Assembly (NCBI RefSeq): GCF_013390595.1
Contig: NZ_JACAWV010000002.1
Coordinates: 310,001 to 374,000, forward strand
DNA from: Rhizobium sp. RM
GTDB lineage: Bacteria > Pseudomonadota > Alphaproteobacteria > Rhizobiales > Rhizobiaceae
Direction of reading: 5' to 3'
Length of the DNA stretch: 64,000 nt
Shown: in pieces, positions 1 to 7,969 of the stretch
Numbering within the stretch: position 1 is the first letter of the stretch
Layout of the letters: the number at the start of each line of letters is the position of its first letter
Translations under genes and position numbers: made by a program
Notes under the pieces: generated by a model
What the model saw: the letters and a program-made list of their open reading frames with translations, nothing else
What the model was told of the DNA's origin: nothing
Databases searched by the model: none

Positions 1-1
1 A

Positions 2-760
2 TGGCAGACGCCTGCGCCGGTTTCCACGGCCTCCATTACCCCCGATGACAAGACATCGCGCACCAATGACTTCGTGATTGCCGTCGATGCCGGTCATGGC
101 GGTATCGATGCCGGCGCATCCGGCAGCACAACCGGAACGGAAGAAAAGATCATCACGCTGGCTTTCGCCCGCGAGCTGGCAGAGCGCCTGAACCGCGAAC
201 CCGGTGTGAAGGCGTTCCTCACCCGTGATTCCGATACGTTTCTGGCGCTTTCCGAACGCGTGACGCTGGCCCGGCAGAACAATGCCAATCTCTTCATTTC
301 GGTTCATGCCGACACGCTGAAGCAGAAGGGTATTCGCGGCGCCACCGTCTATACCTTGTCCGACCGCGCCTCCGACCGCATGGCGCAGGAACTGGCGGAA
401 CGCGAAAACAAGTCCGATCAGATCGCCGGTGTGGCCGCCTCGAGCGAGCCGCCCGAGGTTGCGGATATCCTTCTCGATTTCACCCGTCGCGAAACCCAGG
501 CGTTTTCGGTGACGCTGGCGGAAAATATCGTTTCCTCCTTCGAGGGGCAGGTGGGTCTCATCAACAACCCGCATCGTTACGCCGGTTTCATGGTCCTGCG
601 TGCCCATGACGTGCCGTCGGTTCTGCTGGAACTCGGATTTCTGTCCAATCCCGAGGACGAGAAGCTGCTGCTCGACACCGAATGGCGCAAGAAGGTTGCC
701 GATACGCTGGCAAAAGCCGTCGGTCGTTATCGTGAAAAGGCGATGGCAAACGGCGGCTGA
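2..760 (+). CDS. amiC: N-acetylmuramoyl-L-alanine amidase, 5' truncated
   Basis: Periplasmic zinc amidase that cuts the amide bond between N-acetylmuramic acid and the stem peptide during cell separation. The reading frame is open from base 2 and lacks a start, so the gene begins upstream of the window; the internal GTG at 74 is probably not the real start. The visible part is the catalytic Amidase_3 domain: the zinc-ligand motif AGHGGIDAG, a conserved Glu in GTEEKI, the second His in SVHADT, and the catalytic Glu in LLELGFLSN near the end. The N-terminal AMIN targeting domain expected for AmiC would lie outside the window. The peptidoglycan synthase mrcA follows 303 bases downstream on the same strand. 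The family call is secure; amiC rather than another amidase_3 paralogue is inferred. Confidence 0.9.
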   Translation, partial: WQTPAPVSTASITPDDKTSRTNDFVIAVDAGHGGIDAGASGSTTGTEEKIITLAFARELAERLNREPGVKAFLTRDSDTFLALSERVTLARQNNANLFISVHADTLKQKGIRGATVYTLSDRASDRMAQELAERENKSDQIAGVAASSEPPEVADILLDFTRRETQAFSVTLAENIVSSFEGQVGLINNPHRYAGFMVLRAHDVPSVLLELGFLSNPEDEKLLLDTEWRKKVADTLAKAVGRYREKAMANGG

Positions 761-1063
761 CGAAATTTTGCGAGTGCCTGCAATCCGTTGTATCATCGCC
801 ATAGTGCAACAAAACCATGGGTTCTACACAGGGTAAAACAGGCGGGAGCCCTATTTTACTCACAATCGACGCGTTACTCGGAGGTCGGATTCGGCGATGG
901 TCGGGACGCGGCCTTTGTCGATCGTGTGGTAACATATCGGCGAATGCAGCGCATTCGGCTTGTCATTGAAGGTATGGTGTGCAAAACGGCACCCGATATG
1001 CAAGGATACGTCCCGATATCGATGGGCGTTGATGGTTACGATTCGAATTATCGGTAGCTTGGT
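761..1063. other. intergenic region between amidase and mrcA
   Basis: This stretch of 303 bases probably holds the mrcA promoter. Short reading frames cross it on both strands, but none has a convincing ribosome binding site or a recognisable product. I see no strong rho-independent terminator after the amidase. Confidence 0.4.
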
Positions 1064-3523
1064 ATGATCAGACTTATTGGATATTTCTTCGGCTTGGCCT
1101 GCGTGCTGTTTCTGTGCGCCGCCGCCGCCGGTGCAATTTATTTGCGCGGCGTGTCGCAAGACCTGCCGGACTATGCCGTACTGAGCACCTACGAGCCGCC
1201 GGTAACGACCCGCGTGCACGCCGGTAACGGTGCGCTGATGGCGGAATATGCGCATGAAAAGCGTCTCTTCCTACCGATCCAGGCGATCCCGGATCGTGTG
1301 AAGGCGGCGTTCCTCTCCGCCGAAGACAAGAATTTCTACAACCATCCCGGCATCGACGTCTGGGGTCTTGGCCGCGCGATCCTCGTCAACGTCCAGAACC
1401 TCGGTTCCGGCCGTCGCCCAGTCGGCGCATCGACGATCACCCAGCAGGTCGCCAAGAACTTCCTTCTCACCAACGACCAGACCTTCGACCGCAAGATCAA
1501 GGAAGCGATCCTGTCCTTCCGCATCGAGCAGACCTACTCGAAGGACAAGATTCTCGAGCTTTATCTCAACGAGATTTTCTTCGGTCTGAATTCCTACGGT
1601 ATCGCCGGCGCGGCACTGACCTACTTCAACAAGTCGGTTACCGAACTGACGATTGCCGAAACGGCCTATCTCGCTTCTCTGCCGAAGGGCCCTGCCAACT
1701 ATCATCCCTTCCGTCGTGAAAAGGCTGCCCTTGAGCGCCGCGACTGGGTGATCGACCGCATGGCCGAAAACGGCTACATCACCGTTGCCGACGCCACCGA
1801 TGCCAAGAAGCAGCCGCTCGGTGTCAACGTGCGTCGCGGTGGCGCCCATATCTTCGCCTCCGACTATTTTGCCGAGGAAGTCCGTCGTCAGATCGTTGAA
1901 AAATACGGCGAAAAGGCTCTCCTCGAAGGCGGCCTTTCGGTTCGCACCTCTTTCGATCCACAGGTTCAGCTTGAAGCCCGCAAGGCGCTTCAGGATGGCC
2001 TCGTTGAATATGACGAGCGTCGTGGTTACCGCGGCCCGATCGAGCAGATCGATACGACCGGTGACTGGAGCGCGGCTCTCGCCAAGATCAAGGGCCTGCG
2101 CGACGTTCCCGAGTGGAAGGTCGGTGTGGTTCTGGCAGTCGCCGCAGACGGTCTGACCATCGGCGTTCAGGCTGATCCTGACGCCGAGGACGAAAGCGGC
2201 GACAAGCGCACACGCGGCCACATCGCTCCTGAAAACATGCGCTGGGCTTATCGCGACGCCAATGGCAAGCGCTCGACGGCGAAATCGCCGGTCGGCGTTC
2301 TCGCACCCGGCGATGTCATCTATGCCCAGCCGCTGAATGCCACGGGCAGCGAATACCGTCTGCGCCAGCCACCGAAAGTGCAGGGTGGCATGGTGGTGAT
2401 GGACCCGCATACCGGCCGTGTTCTGGCCATGGTTGGCGGCTTCTCCTACGGCCAGTCGGAGTTCAACCGTTCGACGCAGGCCATGCGCCAGCCGGGTTCG
2501 TCCTTCAAGCCGTTCATCTACGCGGCGGCGCTCGACAACGGCTACACGCCTGCATCCGTTATTCTCGATGCGCCGATCGAAGTCGTCTCCGGCGGTCAGG
2601 TCTGGAAGCCGCAGAACTACGGCGGCGGTTCGGCTGGTCCTTCGACGCTGCGCCTCGGCATTGAAAAGTCGCGTAACCTCATGACCGTGCGTCTGGCACA
2701 GGACATGGGCATGAACGTCGTCGCCGAATATGCCGAACGTTTCGGCATCTACGACAAGATGCCGCCGCTTCTGGCCATGTCGCTGGGTTCGGGTGAAACC
2801 ACTGTCATGCGCATGGTGTCGGCCTATTCGGTCATCGCCAATGGCGGCAAGCAGATCAAGCCGACGCTGATCGACCGCATTCAGGACCGTTACGGCAAGA
2901 CGATCTTCCGTCATGAAGAGCGCGCTTGTGAAGGCTGCAATGCGACGAGCTGGCAGAACCAGGACGAGCCCGTCATCGTTGACAACCGCGAGCAGGTTCT
3001 CGATCCGATGACCGCTTACCAGACGACGTCGATGCTGGAAGGCGTTGTTCGTCGCGGTACGGCTGCGGGCAAGATCCCGGTGAATGACCGCCCCGTTGCA
3101 GGCAAGACCGGCACGACCAACGATGAAAAGGACGCCTGGTTCGTCGGTTACACGCCGAACATGGTTGCGGGCCTCTATATCGGCTTCGATTCTCCGGCCC
3201 CGCTCGGTCGCGGTGGCACCGGTGGTTCCTTGTCGGCGCCGATCTTCGGTGAGTTCGTGGCTGATTTTGCCAAGCACACGGAGCCGAGCCAGTTCATCGT
3301 GCCGGAGGGCATGAAATTCATCGCCGTCAACCGCAAGACCGGTATGGCAGCCATGGAAGGTGAACCTGACACGATCATGGAAGCCTTCAAGCCTGGCACG
3401 GGTCCGGCTGACAGCTTCTCGGTCATTGGCGGCATGGACGGCTATATGTCTCAGGAAGATATTCTGAAGACCTCGCCACAGGCCCAGCAGGCCATCACCG
3501 GCGGTGGCGGCGGCCTTTATTGA
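1064..3523 (+). CDS. mrcA: penicillin-binding protein 1A (bifunctional peptidoglycan synthase)
   Basis: Class A PBP that polymerises lipid II and crosslinks the glycan strands at the inner membrane. The 819 residues begin with one membrane anchor (about residues 5-27). The GT51 transglycosylase domain follows, with the catalytic Glu in SAEDKNFYNHPG (about 85-96) and the GASTITQQ motif (about 120-127). The transpeptidase domain has the nucleophile Ser in GSSFKP (about 478), the SRN motif in EKSRNLM and KTGT near residue 680. An inserted segment around 320-420 fits the OB-like domain of PBP1A. The C-terminus is glycine-rich. Length and motif order match the family. The start ATG has only a weak ribosome binding site, but the membrane anchor begins immediately after it. 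A hairpin follows the stop codon. Confidence 0.95.
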   Translation: MIRLIGYFFGLACVLFLCAAAAGAIYLRGVSQDLPDYAVLSTYEPPVTTRVHAGNGALMAEYAHEKRLFLPIQAIPDRVKAAFLSAEDKNFYNHPGIDVWGLGRAILVNVQNLGSGRRPVGASTITQQVAKNFLLTNDQTFDRKIKEAILSFRIEQTYSKDKILELYLNEIFFGLNSYGIAGAALTYFNKSVTELTIAETAYLASLPKGPANYHPFRREKAALERRDWVIDRMAENGYITVADATDAKKQPLGVNVRRGGAHIFASDYFAEEVRRQIVEKYGEKALLEGGLSVRTSFDPQVQLEARKALQDGLVEYDERRGYRGPIEQIDTTGDWSAALAKIKGLRDVPEWKVGVVLAVAADGLTIGVQADPDAEDESGDKRTRGHIAPENMRWAYRDANGKRSTAKSPVGVLAPGDVIYAQPLNATGSEYRLRQPPKVQGGMVVMDPHTGRVLAMVGGFSYGQSEFNRSTQAMRQPGSSFKPFIYAAALDNGYTPASVILDAPIEVVSGGQVWKPQNYGGGSAGPSTLRLGIEKSRNLMTVRLAQDMGMNVVAEYAERFGIYDKMPPLLAMSLGSGETTVMRMVSAYSVIANGGKQIKPTLIDRIQDRYGKTIFRHEERACEGCNATSWQNQDEPVIVDNREQVLDPMTAYQTTSMLEGVVRRGTAAGKIPVNDRPVAGKTGTTNDEKDAWFVGYTPNMVAGLYIGFDSPAPLGRGGTGGSLSAPIFGEFVADFAKHTEPSQFIVPEGMKFIAVNRKTGMAAMEGEPDTIMEAFKPGTGPADSFSVIGGMDGYMSQEDILKTSPQAQQAITGGGGGLY

Positions 3524-3545
3524 TCCGTCATCTAGGAGTTCGTAA

Positions 3546-3576
3546 GGGGCGCGGTCTTTACATCCGCGCCCCTCGC
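3546..3576 (+). terminator. possible terminator after mrcA
   Basis: Perfect 9-bp inverted repeat GGGGCGCGG (3546-3554) and CCGCGCCCC (3564-3572) with a 9-base loop, starting 22 bases after the mrcA stop. The following T-tract is interrupted (TCGCATTTATTT), so termination may be partial. Confidence 0.5.
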
Positions 3577-3621
3577 ATTTATTTGAGCAGCCAGTTTCAA
3601 ACAAGGTGAAGAACCAGCGAA

Positions 3622-4753
3622 ATGCGCAATGAAATTGTGAACGTAGTCGACGAAATCAAGCAGGCCATAAGCCTGCTGAGGAGGCATCTTTGACTGGGAC
3701 CAGGCGATAAGACGACTGGACTGGTTGAATAACAAGGCAGAGGACCCGACCCTCTGGAACGATGCCGCAGAAGCCCAGAAGCTGATGCGTGAACGCCAGC
3801 AGCTTGATGACAGCATCAGCGGCGTGAAGGCGCTTGAGCGTCAGTTGAGCGACAACATCGAGCTGATCGAACTCGGCGAGATGGAAGGCGACGACGAAAT
3901 CGTCAAGGACGCCGAAGACGCACTGAAGGCACTGAAGAACGAGGCCAACCGCCGTCAGGTGGAAGCCATGCTGTCGGGCGAAGCCGACGGTAACGATACC
4001 TATCTCGAAGTGCACTCCGGCGCCGGCGGTACCGAAAGCCAGGACTGGGCCAATATCCTGCTGCGCATGTATACGCGCTGGGCGGAACGCGAAGGCTTCA
4101 AGGTCGAGGTTCTGGAAGTTCATGACGGCGAAGAAGCGGGCATTAAGTCGGCGACGATCCTTGTCAAGGGTCACAATGCCTTCGGCTGGCTGAAGACCGA
4201 ATCGGGCGTACATCGTCTCGTCCGTATTTCGCCTTACGACAGCAACGCCCGTCGTCATACGTCGTTCTCGTCCATCTGGGTCTATCCGGTGGTCGATGAT
4301 TCGATCCAGATCGACATCAATGAAAGCGATTGCCGCATCGATACCTACCGTTCCTCGGGTGCGGGCGGTCAGCACGTTAACACCACCGACTCGGCTGTTC
4401 GTATCACGCACATTCCGACCGGTATCGCGGTCGCATGCCAGCAGGAACGCTCCCAGCACAAGAACCGCGCCAAGGCGTGGGAAATGCTGCGCTCGCGTCT
4501 TTATGAGGTTGAGCTTCAGAAGCGCGAAGATGCCGCCAATGCGCAGGCTGCATCCAAGACGGATATCGGCTGGGGTCACCAGATCCGCTCCTACGTTCTG
4601 CAGCCTTACCAGTTGGTCAAGGACCTGCGTACCGGTGTGGAAAGCACGGCACCTGGCAACGTTCTGGACGGCGATCTGAACGAGTTCATGGAAGCGGCTC
4701 TTGCCCATCGCATCAGCGGTGGCGCGGGCGTGGATGTCGCCGACATCGATTGA
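3622..4753 (+). CDS. prfB: peptide chain release factor 2, expressed by programmed +1 frameshift
   Basis: Releases finished peptides at UGA and UAA codons. Translation starts at ATG 3622, runs 23 codons, meets an in-frame TGA at 3691-3693 and resumes in the +1 frame at GAC 3692, giving about 376 residues, the usual RF2 length. The second frame contains the peptidyl-transferase motif GAGGQHVN and the codon-recognition loop, which reads SPYDS where E. coli RF2 has SPFDS. The product is autoregulated: low RF2 leaves the UGA unread and favours the shift. The split frame is therefore not a pseudogene. A strong terminator follows at 4785. The Phe-to-Tyr change at the anticodon-like tripeptide is conservative and, from memory, common in alphaproteobacteria. 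Confidence 0.97.
3678..3694 (+). promoter_or_regulatory. RF2 programmed +1 frameshift site
   Basis: GAGGAGG (3678-3684) acts as an internal Shine-Dalgarno, three bases before the slippery CTT TGA C (3688-3694). This is the arrangement known from E. coli prfB, where the internal Shine-Dalgarno pairs with the ribosome and pushes CTT tRNA onto TTT. Both frames are clean outside this point. Confidence 0.95.
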
Positions 4754-4784
4754 TGAAGGCTGGCAGACCAGTGTTGTAGAATTC

Positions 4785-4815
4785 GCCCTTCGCAGAAAAC
4801 TGCGGGGGGCTTTTT
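4785..4815 (+). terminator. rho-independent terminator of prfB
   Basis: An 11-bp stem (4785-4795 with 4800-4810, two G-U pairs) and an AAAA loop are followed directly by TTTTT. It lies 31 bases after the prfB stop and just before the ribosome binding site of the next gene. Confidence 0.85.
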
Positions 4816-4829
4816 GTTTGGAGGAATGC

Positions 4830-5300
4830 GTGAGACAGGCTCTATACATCGTCGATGTTCAGCCAAGCTTCAATCCACCGGCCGCGCTGGTCACGGAGAT
4901 TGCCCGACTGGCGAAGACCATGCCGAGTGCGGCGAGCGTCGAACGCCATGATGAGACCATCACGCCCTTCGAACGGCAACTGGGCTGGAAACCGGGCAGG
5001 GACGATGAGAGCCTGGTGCCGGCAGACCGGGTGTTCATCAAATACGGCTATGCGCCGCCGAAAGAGGCGATCGATTATCTTCGCTCGCTGAACGTGGAGC
5101 GCGTGCTCGTGTGCGGTATTCAGGCCGATACCTGCGTGCTCGCCGCCGGTTTTGCACTGTTCGATGCCGGTCTCACCCCGACCCTGCTGCCGTGGCTGAC
5201 GGTTGGTTCCAGCCTGGATCGGAGCGGTGGGCTCGGCGAAAAGCTCTGGAAACATCATTTCGGCGCGGTCTTGTCAGGACCGAACGAACTGGGCCTGTAG
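4830..5300 (+). CDS. isochorismatase-fold cysteine hydrolase
   Basis: Small hydrolase of the isochorismatase/nicotinamidase superfamily, 156 residues. The likely catalytic triad is visible: Asp9 in YIVDVQPSF, Lys71 in VFIKYGYAP and Cys102 in IQADTCVLAAG. The start is GTG 4830, preceded by GGAGG at 4820-4824; the frame is open further upstream, but that part overlaps the prfB terminator. The substrate cannot be told from sequence, because members of this family act on nicotinamide, isochorismate, ureidoacrylate and others. It is shorter than a typical nicotinamidase. It sits between prfB and the minus-strand nadK operon with no obvious partner. Confidence 0.8.
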   Translation: MRQALYIVDVQPSFNPPAALVTEIARLAKTMPSAASVERHDETITPFERQLGWKPGRDDESLVPADRVFIKYGYAPPKEAIDYLRSLNVERVLVCGIQADTCVLAAGFALFDAGLTPTLLPWLTVGSSLDRSGGLGEKLWKHHFGAVLSGPNELGL

Positions 5301-5331
5301 AGCGAAGCGGATTACATCCGGTCTTCCGGTC

Positions 5332-5838
5332 TCAGTTCGAGGCGCGCTCAATTTTCATTTCACCGAGTTCATCGATGAGGATCGTCCAGCTTTCCGATTC
5401 CTTGGCCATCGGATCGGTCTTGAGGTAGACCGTTACGAACAGCCCCGGCGCGGTCGGTGCACCGTTGGAACTTTCGGGTCGAATATCCGTCACGTAAGAC
5501 TTCATCTGGTTGAATTCTTCCAGCTCGACCGTCTCGACGAGGTGCGGGCCATTGGCCGTAAAGGCAATGCGCTGCAGATAGATTTTGGCGGTTCCGTCGC
5601 CTTGTCGCAGCGCAATCACCTTATAGTAGCCGCGTGTCGGCGCGCTCGGCGGCGTTCTCTGGGCGTCAGCGCCGTTCTGTGCAGGGGCTGCAGGCGGGTT
5701 GGCGTCTTCCCAGAGACCGCTGCTCGTCACGAAGATCGTGGAAACCGGCAGCGCATCGATCTCCTGCGTCTGCGCAGGCGCGCAAAGCGTGCTGGCGGCC
5801 AGAAACAATGTGGCAAGGAGCGTCAATTTCGGGTGCAT
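5332..5838 (-). CDS. exported protein of unknown function, downstream of nadK
   Basis: 168 residues from ATG 5838; an upstream in-frame codon would overlap nadK and is less likely. The first 25 residues form a typical Sec signal peptide (MHPKL, a hydrophobic LLATLFLAAS core, then a small-residue cleavage region), so the product is probably periplasmic. The mature part has a Pro/Ala-rich stretch and then a mixed region with alternating hydrophobic residues (for example KIYLQRIAF and VETVELEEF) that suggests a beta-rich fold. I recognise no catalytic motif or domain. It starts 11 bases after the nadK stop and is almost certainly cotranscribed with it. Similar small exported proteins beside nadK in other rhizobia would support a real gene, but that needs a search. 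Confidence 0.7.
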   Translation of the reverse strand: MHPKLTLLATLFLAASTLCAPAQTQEIDALPVSTIFVTSSGLWEDANPPAAPAQNGADAQRTPPSAPTRGYYKVIALRQGDGTAKIYLQRIAFTANGPHLVETVELEEFNQMKSYVTDIRPESSNGAPTAPGLFVTVYLKTDPMAKESESWTILIDELGEMKIERASN

Positions 5839-5849
5839 GCGGGTCTTCG

Positions 5850-6623
5850 TCAGTTGGTGAATTGCTCGGCAAGAATGCGGTCGGACCATGAACGATCCGG
5901 GTCGGATAAAATCCGTGCTGTCCTGTCCTGCGATTGGGCGATCCTGACATGGGTTACGGATTTGACTTCCGTATGGTCCGCAACGGCATTGACGGGGCGC
6001 TTGTCGCGTTCGAGAACATGAATGTCGACCGTCACCTTATTCGGTAAAAGCGCACCGCGCCAGCGGCGTGGGCGGAAAGCGCTGACAGGCGTGAGCGCCA
6101 GAAGCGGCGATTCCAGCGGCAGGATCGGTCCATGCGCGGAAAAATTATAGGCGGTGGAGCCGGCCGGTGTCGCGACCATCATGCCGTCGCAGATCAGCTC
6201 TTCCAGCCGCACCTTGCCATCCACCTCGACGCGCAGCTTGGCGGCCTGGTGGGACTGGCGGAACAGGCTCACTTCGTTCATCGCAAGCGCGGTAAACTCG
6301 TCGCCATCGGAATCCGTGGTGGTCATGCGCAGCGGATGAAAATCATTGCCGGTTGCCACGGCAATGCGTTCGCGCAATCCCTCGATCTTGTAGTCGTTCA
6401 TCAGGAAGCCGACGGAACCACGGTTCATGCCATAGACACGTTTTCCCGAGTTCATGGTTTCGTTCAGCACCTGCAGCATGAAGCCGTCGCCGCCAAGAGC
6501 CACGACGACTTCGGCCTCTTCAAACGGCATATTGCCATAAAGTGCCGTCAGCTCCTCGAGCGCGGCCTCGGCGTCCTCGGTTTTCGCAGCGACAAAGGAC
6601 AATGAAGAGCTAGGACGCGACAT
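5850..6623 (-). CDS. nadK: NAD kinase
   Basis: Phosphorylates NAD to NADP in the cytoplasm, the only route to NADP. The 257 residues carry the family hallmarks: the GGDG motif (residues 44-47, catalytic Asp46), the NE pair in ALAMNEVSL (116-117), and the conserved DGMMVATPAGSTAYN block (146-160). The start ATG at 6623 begins a protein of normal length for alphaproteobacterial NAD kinase; a longer frame upstream has no family similarity. It is divergent from the phzF-like gene and is followed 11 bases later by a small exported protein in the same direction. Confidence 0.95.
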   Translation of the reverse strand: MSRPSSSLSFVAAKTEDAEAALEELTALYGNMPFEEAEVVVALGGDGFMLQVLNETMNSGKRVYGMNRGSVGFLMNDYKIEGLRERIAVATGNDFHPLRMTTTDSDGDEFTALAMNEVSLFRQSHQAAKLRVEVDGKVRLEELICDGMMVATPAGSTAYNFSAHGPILPLESPLLALTPVSAFRPRRWRGALLPNKVTVDIHVLERDKRPVNAVADHTEVKSVTHVRIAQSQDRTARILSDPDRSWSDRILAEQFTN

Positions 6624-6954
6624 TCGCTTTCCTTGACAATGTCGCGGGACAGAGATGACACGCGAAAATGTGGGTAACTTGTTGAGGCAACTCGCAATCT
6701 TCCGGTCTGCAGGCGAATCGTCGACGAAAATCCGCCGATCCTTCGCAGGTATATTTTCCTTGGTACATGAAGAGCTTATGTCGCGACAAGCTATTTTGAC
6801 CGAGATCGGTTCTGCGAGGGTCTCTGCACCAGATCCGGTCCACAGCTTGTTGTTTTTACCTGCGTGCCGAGGGTTGCGATGCGCTTTCGTCTGGGGCAGG
6901 TTGCTCGACACCAACATGCGCCGACATGAATTGACGTCTGGCAGGAGGCAAAGC
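6624..6954. other. divergent intergenic region nadK / phzF-like
   Basis: 331 bases that must contain the promoters for both divergent genes. Open frames run through it as upstream extensions of both neighbours, but they have no protein-like composition. The AGGAGG at 6943-6948 is the ribosome binding site for the phzF-like gene. I could not identify an operator. Confidence 0.4.
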
Positions 6955-7869
6955 GTGGTTCTGAACTACTCAATCTATGATGTCTTTACCGAAACAAAGA
7001 TGGCCGGAAATCCTCTGGCTGTCATGTATGGCGGCGAAAGTCTCGACGATGCGACCATGCAGGCCATTGCCAGGGAAATGAACCTGTCCGAAACGGTATT
7101 CGTCAATCCGTCGTCCAATCCCGCCCATGCCGCATCGCTGCGCATCTTCACGCCGTTTGGCGAGTTGCCCTTTGCCGGGCATCCGACAGTCGGATCGGCG
7201 GTGGCAATTGCCGAGCGCCAGCATGCGGGCGGCGGTGATCTCGACATGGTCAGCGTGCTGGAGGAAAAGGTCGGACCGGTCCGCTGCGCGGTGAAAATCC
7301 GTGAGGGTGCGGCAAGTTTCGCCGAATTCGACCTGCCGCGCAAATCCTCGCGCGTCGACCTGCCGCTCGACAACACCAGGCTTGCCGACGCGCTCGGCGT
7401 CAGTGAAGGTCATATCGGCTTCGAAAACCACGTGCCATCGGTTTGGACCGCTGGCGTGGCCTTCCTGCTGGTACCGCTGCACAATCTGGCTGCCGTACAG
7501 GAAATGGAGTTTGACGCCAGCCTGTGGCTGAGAACGGCCCCGCTGGTCGAAGGACGCCTCGCTGCGGCGTTCATCTATTGTCGCGGTGGCATCAACCACG
7601 CCGCAAAGTTTCATGCCCGCATGTTCTCGCCGGAAATGGGCATTCCCGAAGATCCGGCAACGGGCTCTGCCGTGGCGGCAATGTCCGGCGCCATTCATTA
7701 TTTCGATGGCCTGTCCGACGGCCAGTATCCGCTGCTGATAGAGCAGGGTGTGGAAATGGGTCGCCCGTCGCACATCCATCTGCGTATGGACATCAAGGAC
7801 GGCGAAGTCGCCCGCGCCCGCATCGGCGGCAATGCTGTCCGCGTGGCATCGGGTGTGTTCGAACTCTGA
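6955..7869 (+). CDS. PhzF-family isomerase-like protein
   Basis: Member of the PhzF / diaminopimelate-epimerase fold family, 304 residues. GTG 6955 is chosen because AGGAGG lies six bases before it, and the protein then opens with the family-typical YDVFTETKMAGNPLAV. Other family signatures are NLSETVFV (Glu46, equivalent to the PhzF catalytic Glu), PFAGHPTVGSA and the C-terminal PEDPATGSAVAAM. Most bacterial members are not in phenazine clusters and their substrates are unknown; nothing nearby suggests phenazine synthesis. The gene is monocistronic: divergent from nadK and followed by a strong bidirectional terminator shared with gpr. Confidence 0.88.
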   Translation: MVLNYSIYDVFTETKMAGNPLAVMYGGESLDDATMQAIAREMNLSETVFVNPSSNPAHAASLRIFTPFGELPFAGHPTVGSAVAIAERQHAGGGDLDMVSVLEEKVGPVRCAVKIREGAASFAEFDLPRKSSRVDLPLDNTRLADALGVSEGHIGFENHVPSVWTAGVAFLLVPLHNLAAVQEMEFDASLWLRTAPLVEGRLAAAFIYCRGGINHAAKFHARMFSPEMGIPEDPATGSAVAAMSGAIHYFDGLSDGQYPLLIEQGVEMGRPSHIHLRMDIKDGEVARARIGGNAVRVASGVFEL

Positions 7870-7916
7870 CGCGGAAGGGCCGGGCAGCACACGCCAGACC
7901 CATTTGTAGCGCCAAA

Positions 7917-7949
7917 AGAAAACCCCGGTCTTTCGACCGGGGTTTTTAT
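7917..7949. terminator. bidirectional terminator between phzF-like gene and gpr
   Basis: 12-bp perfect stem (AAAACCCCGGTC at 7919-7930 with GACCGGGGTTTT at 7935-7946) and TTTC loop. A T-run follows on the plus strand, and the A-run to the left gives a T-run on the minus strand. It sits between two convergent stop codons. Confidence 0.9.
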
Positions 7950-7969
7950 TTGTCCAGCGTAGCGTCGGA

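Noticed and set aside
1271-3604. Long minus-strand frame opposite mrcA
   Set aside because: The plus-strand frame has all the PBP1A motifs; the minus-strand product has no recognisable domain and is explained by codon bias.
3622-3693. Short frame ending at TGA 3691, as if prfB were broken
   Set aside because: It is the zero-frame start of the programmed +1 frameshift, supported by the internal Shine-Dalgarno and CTT TGA C.
6655-6954. 5' extension of the phzF-like frame
   Set aside because: No ribosome binding site, and it would cover the nadK promoter. AGGAGG plus GTG 6955 starts the family-conserved sequence.
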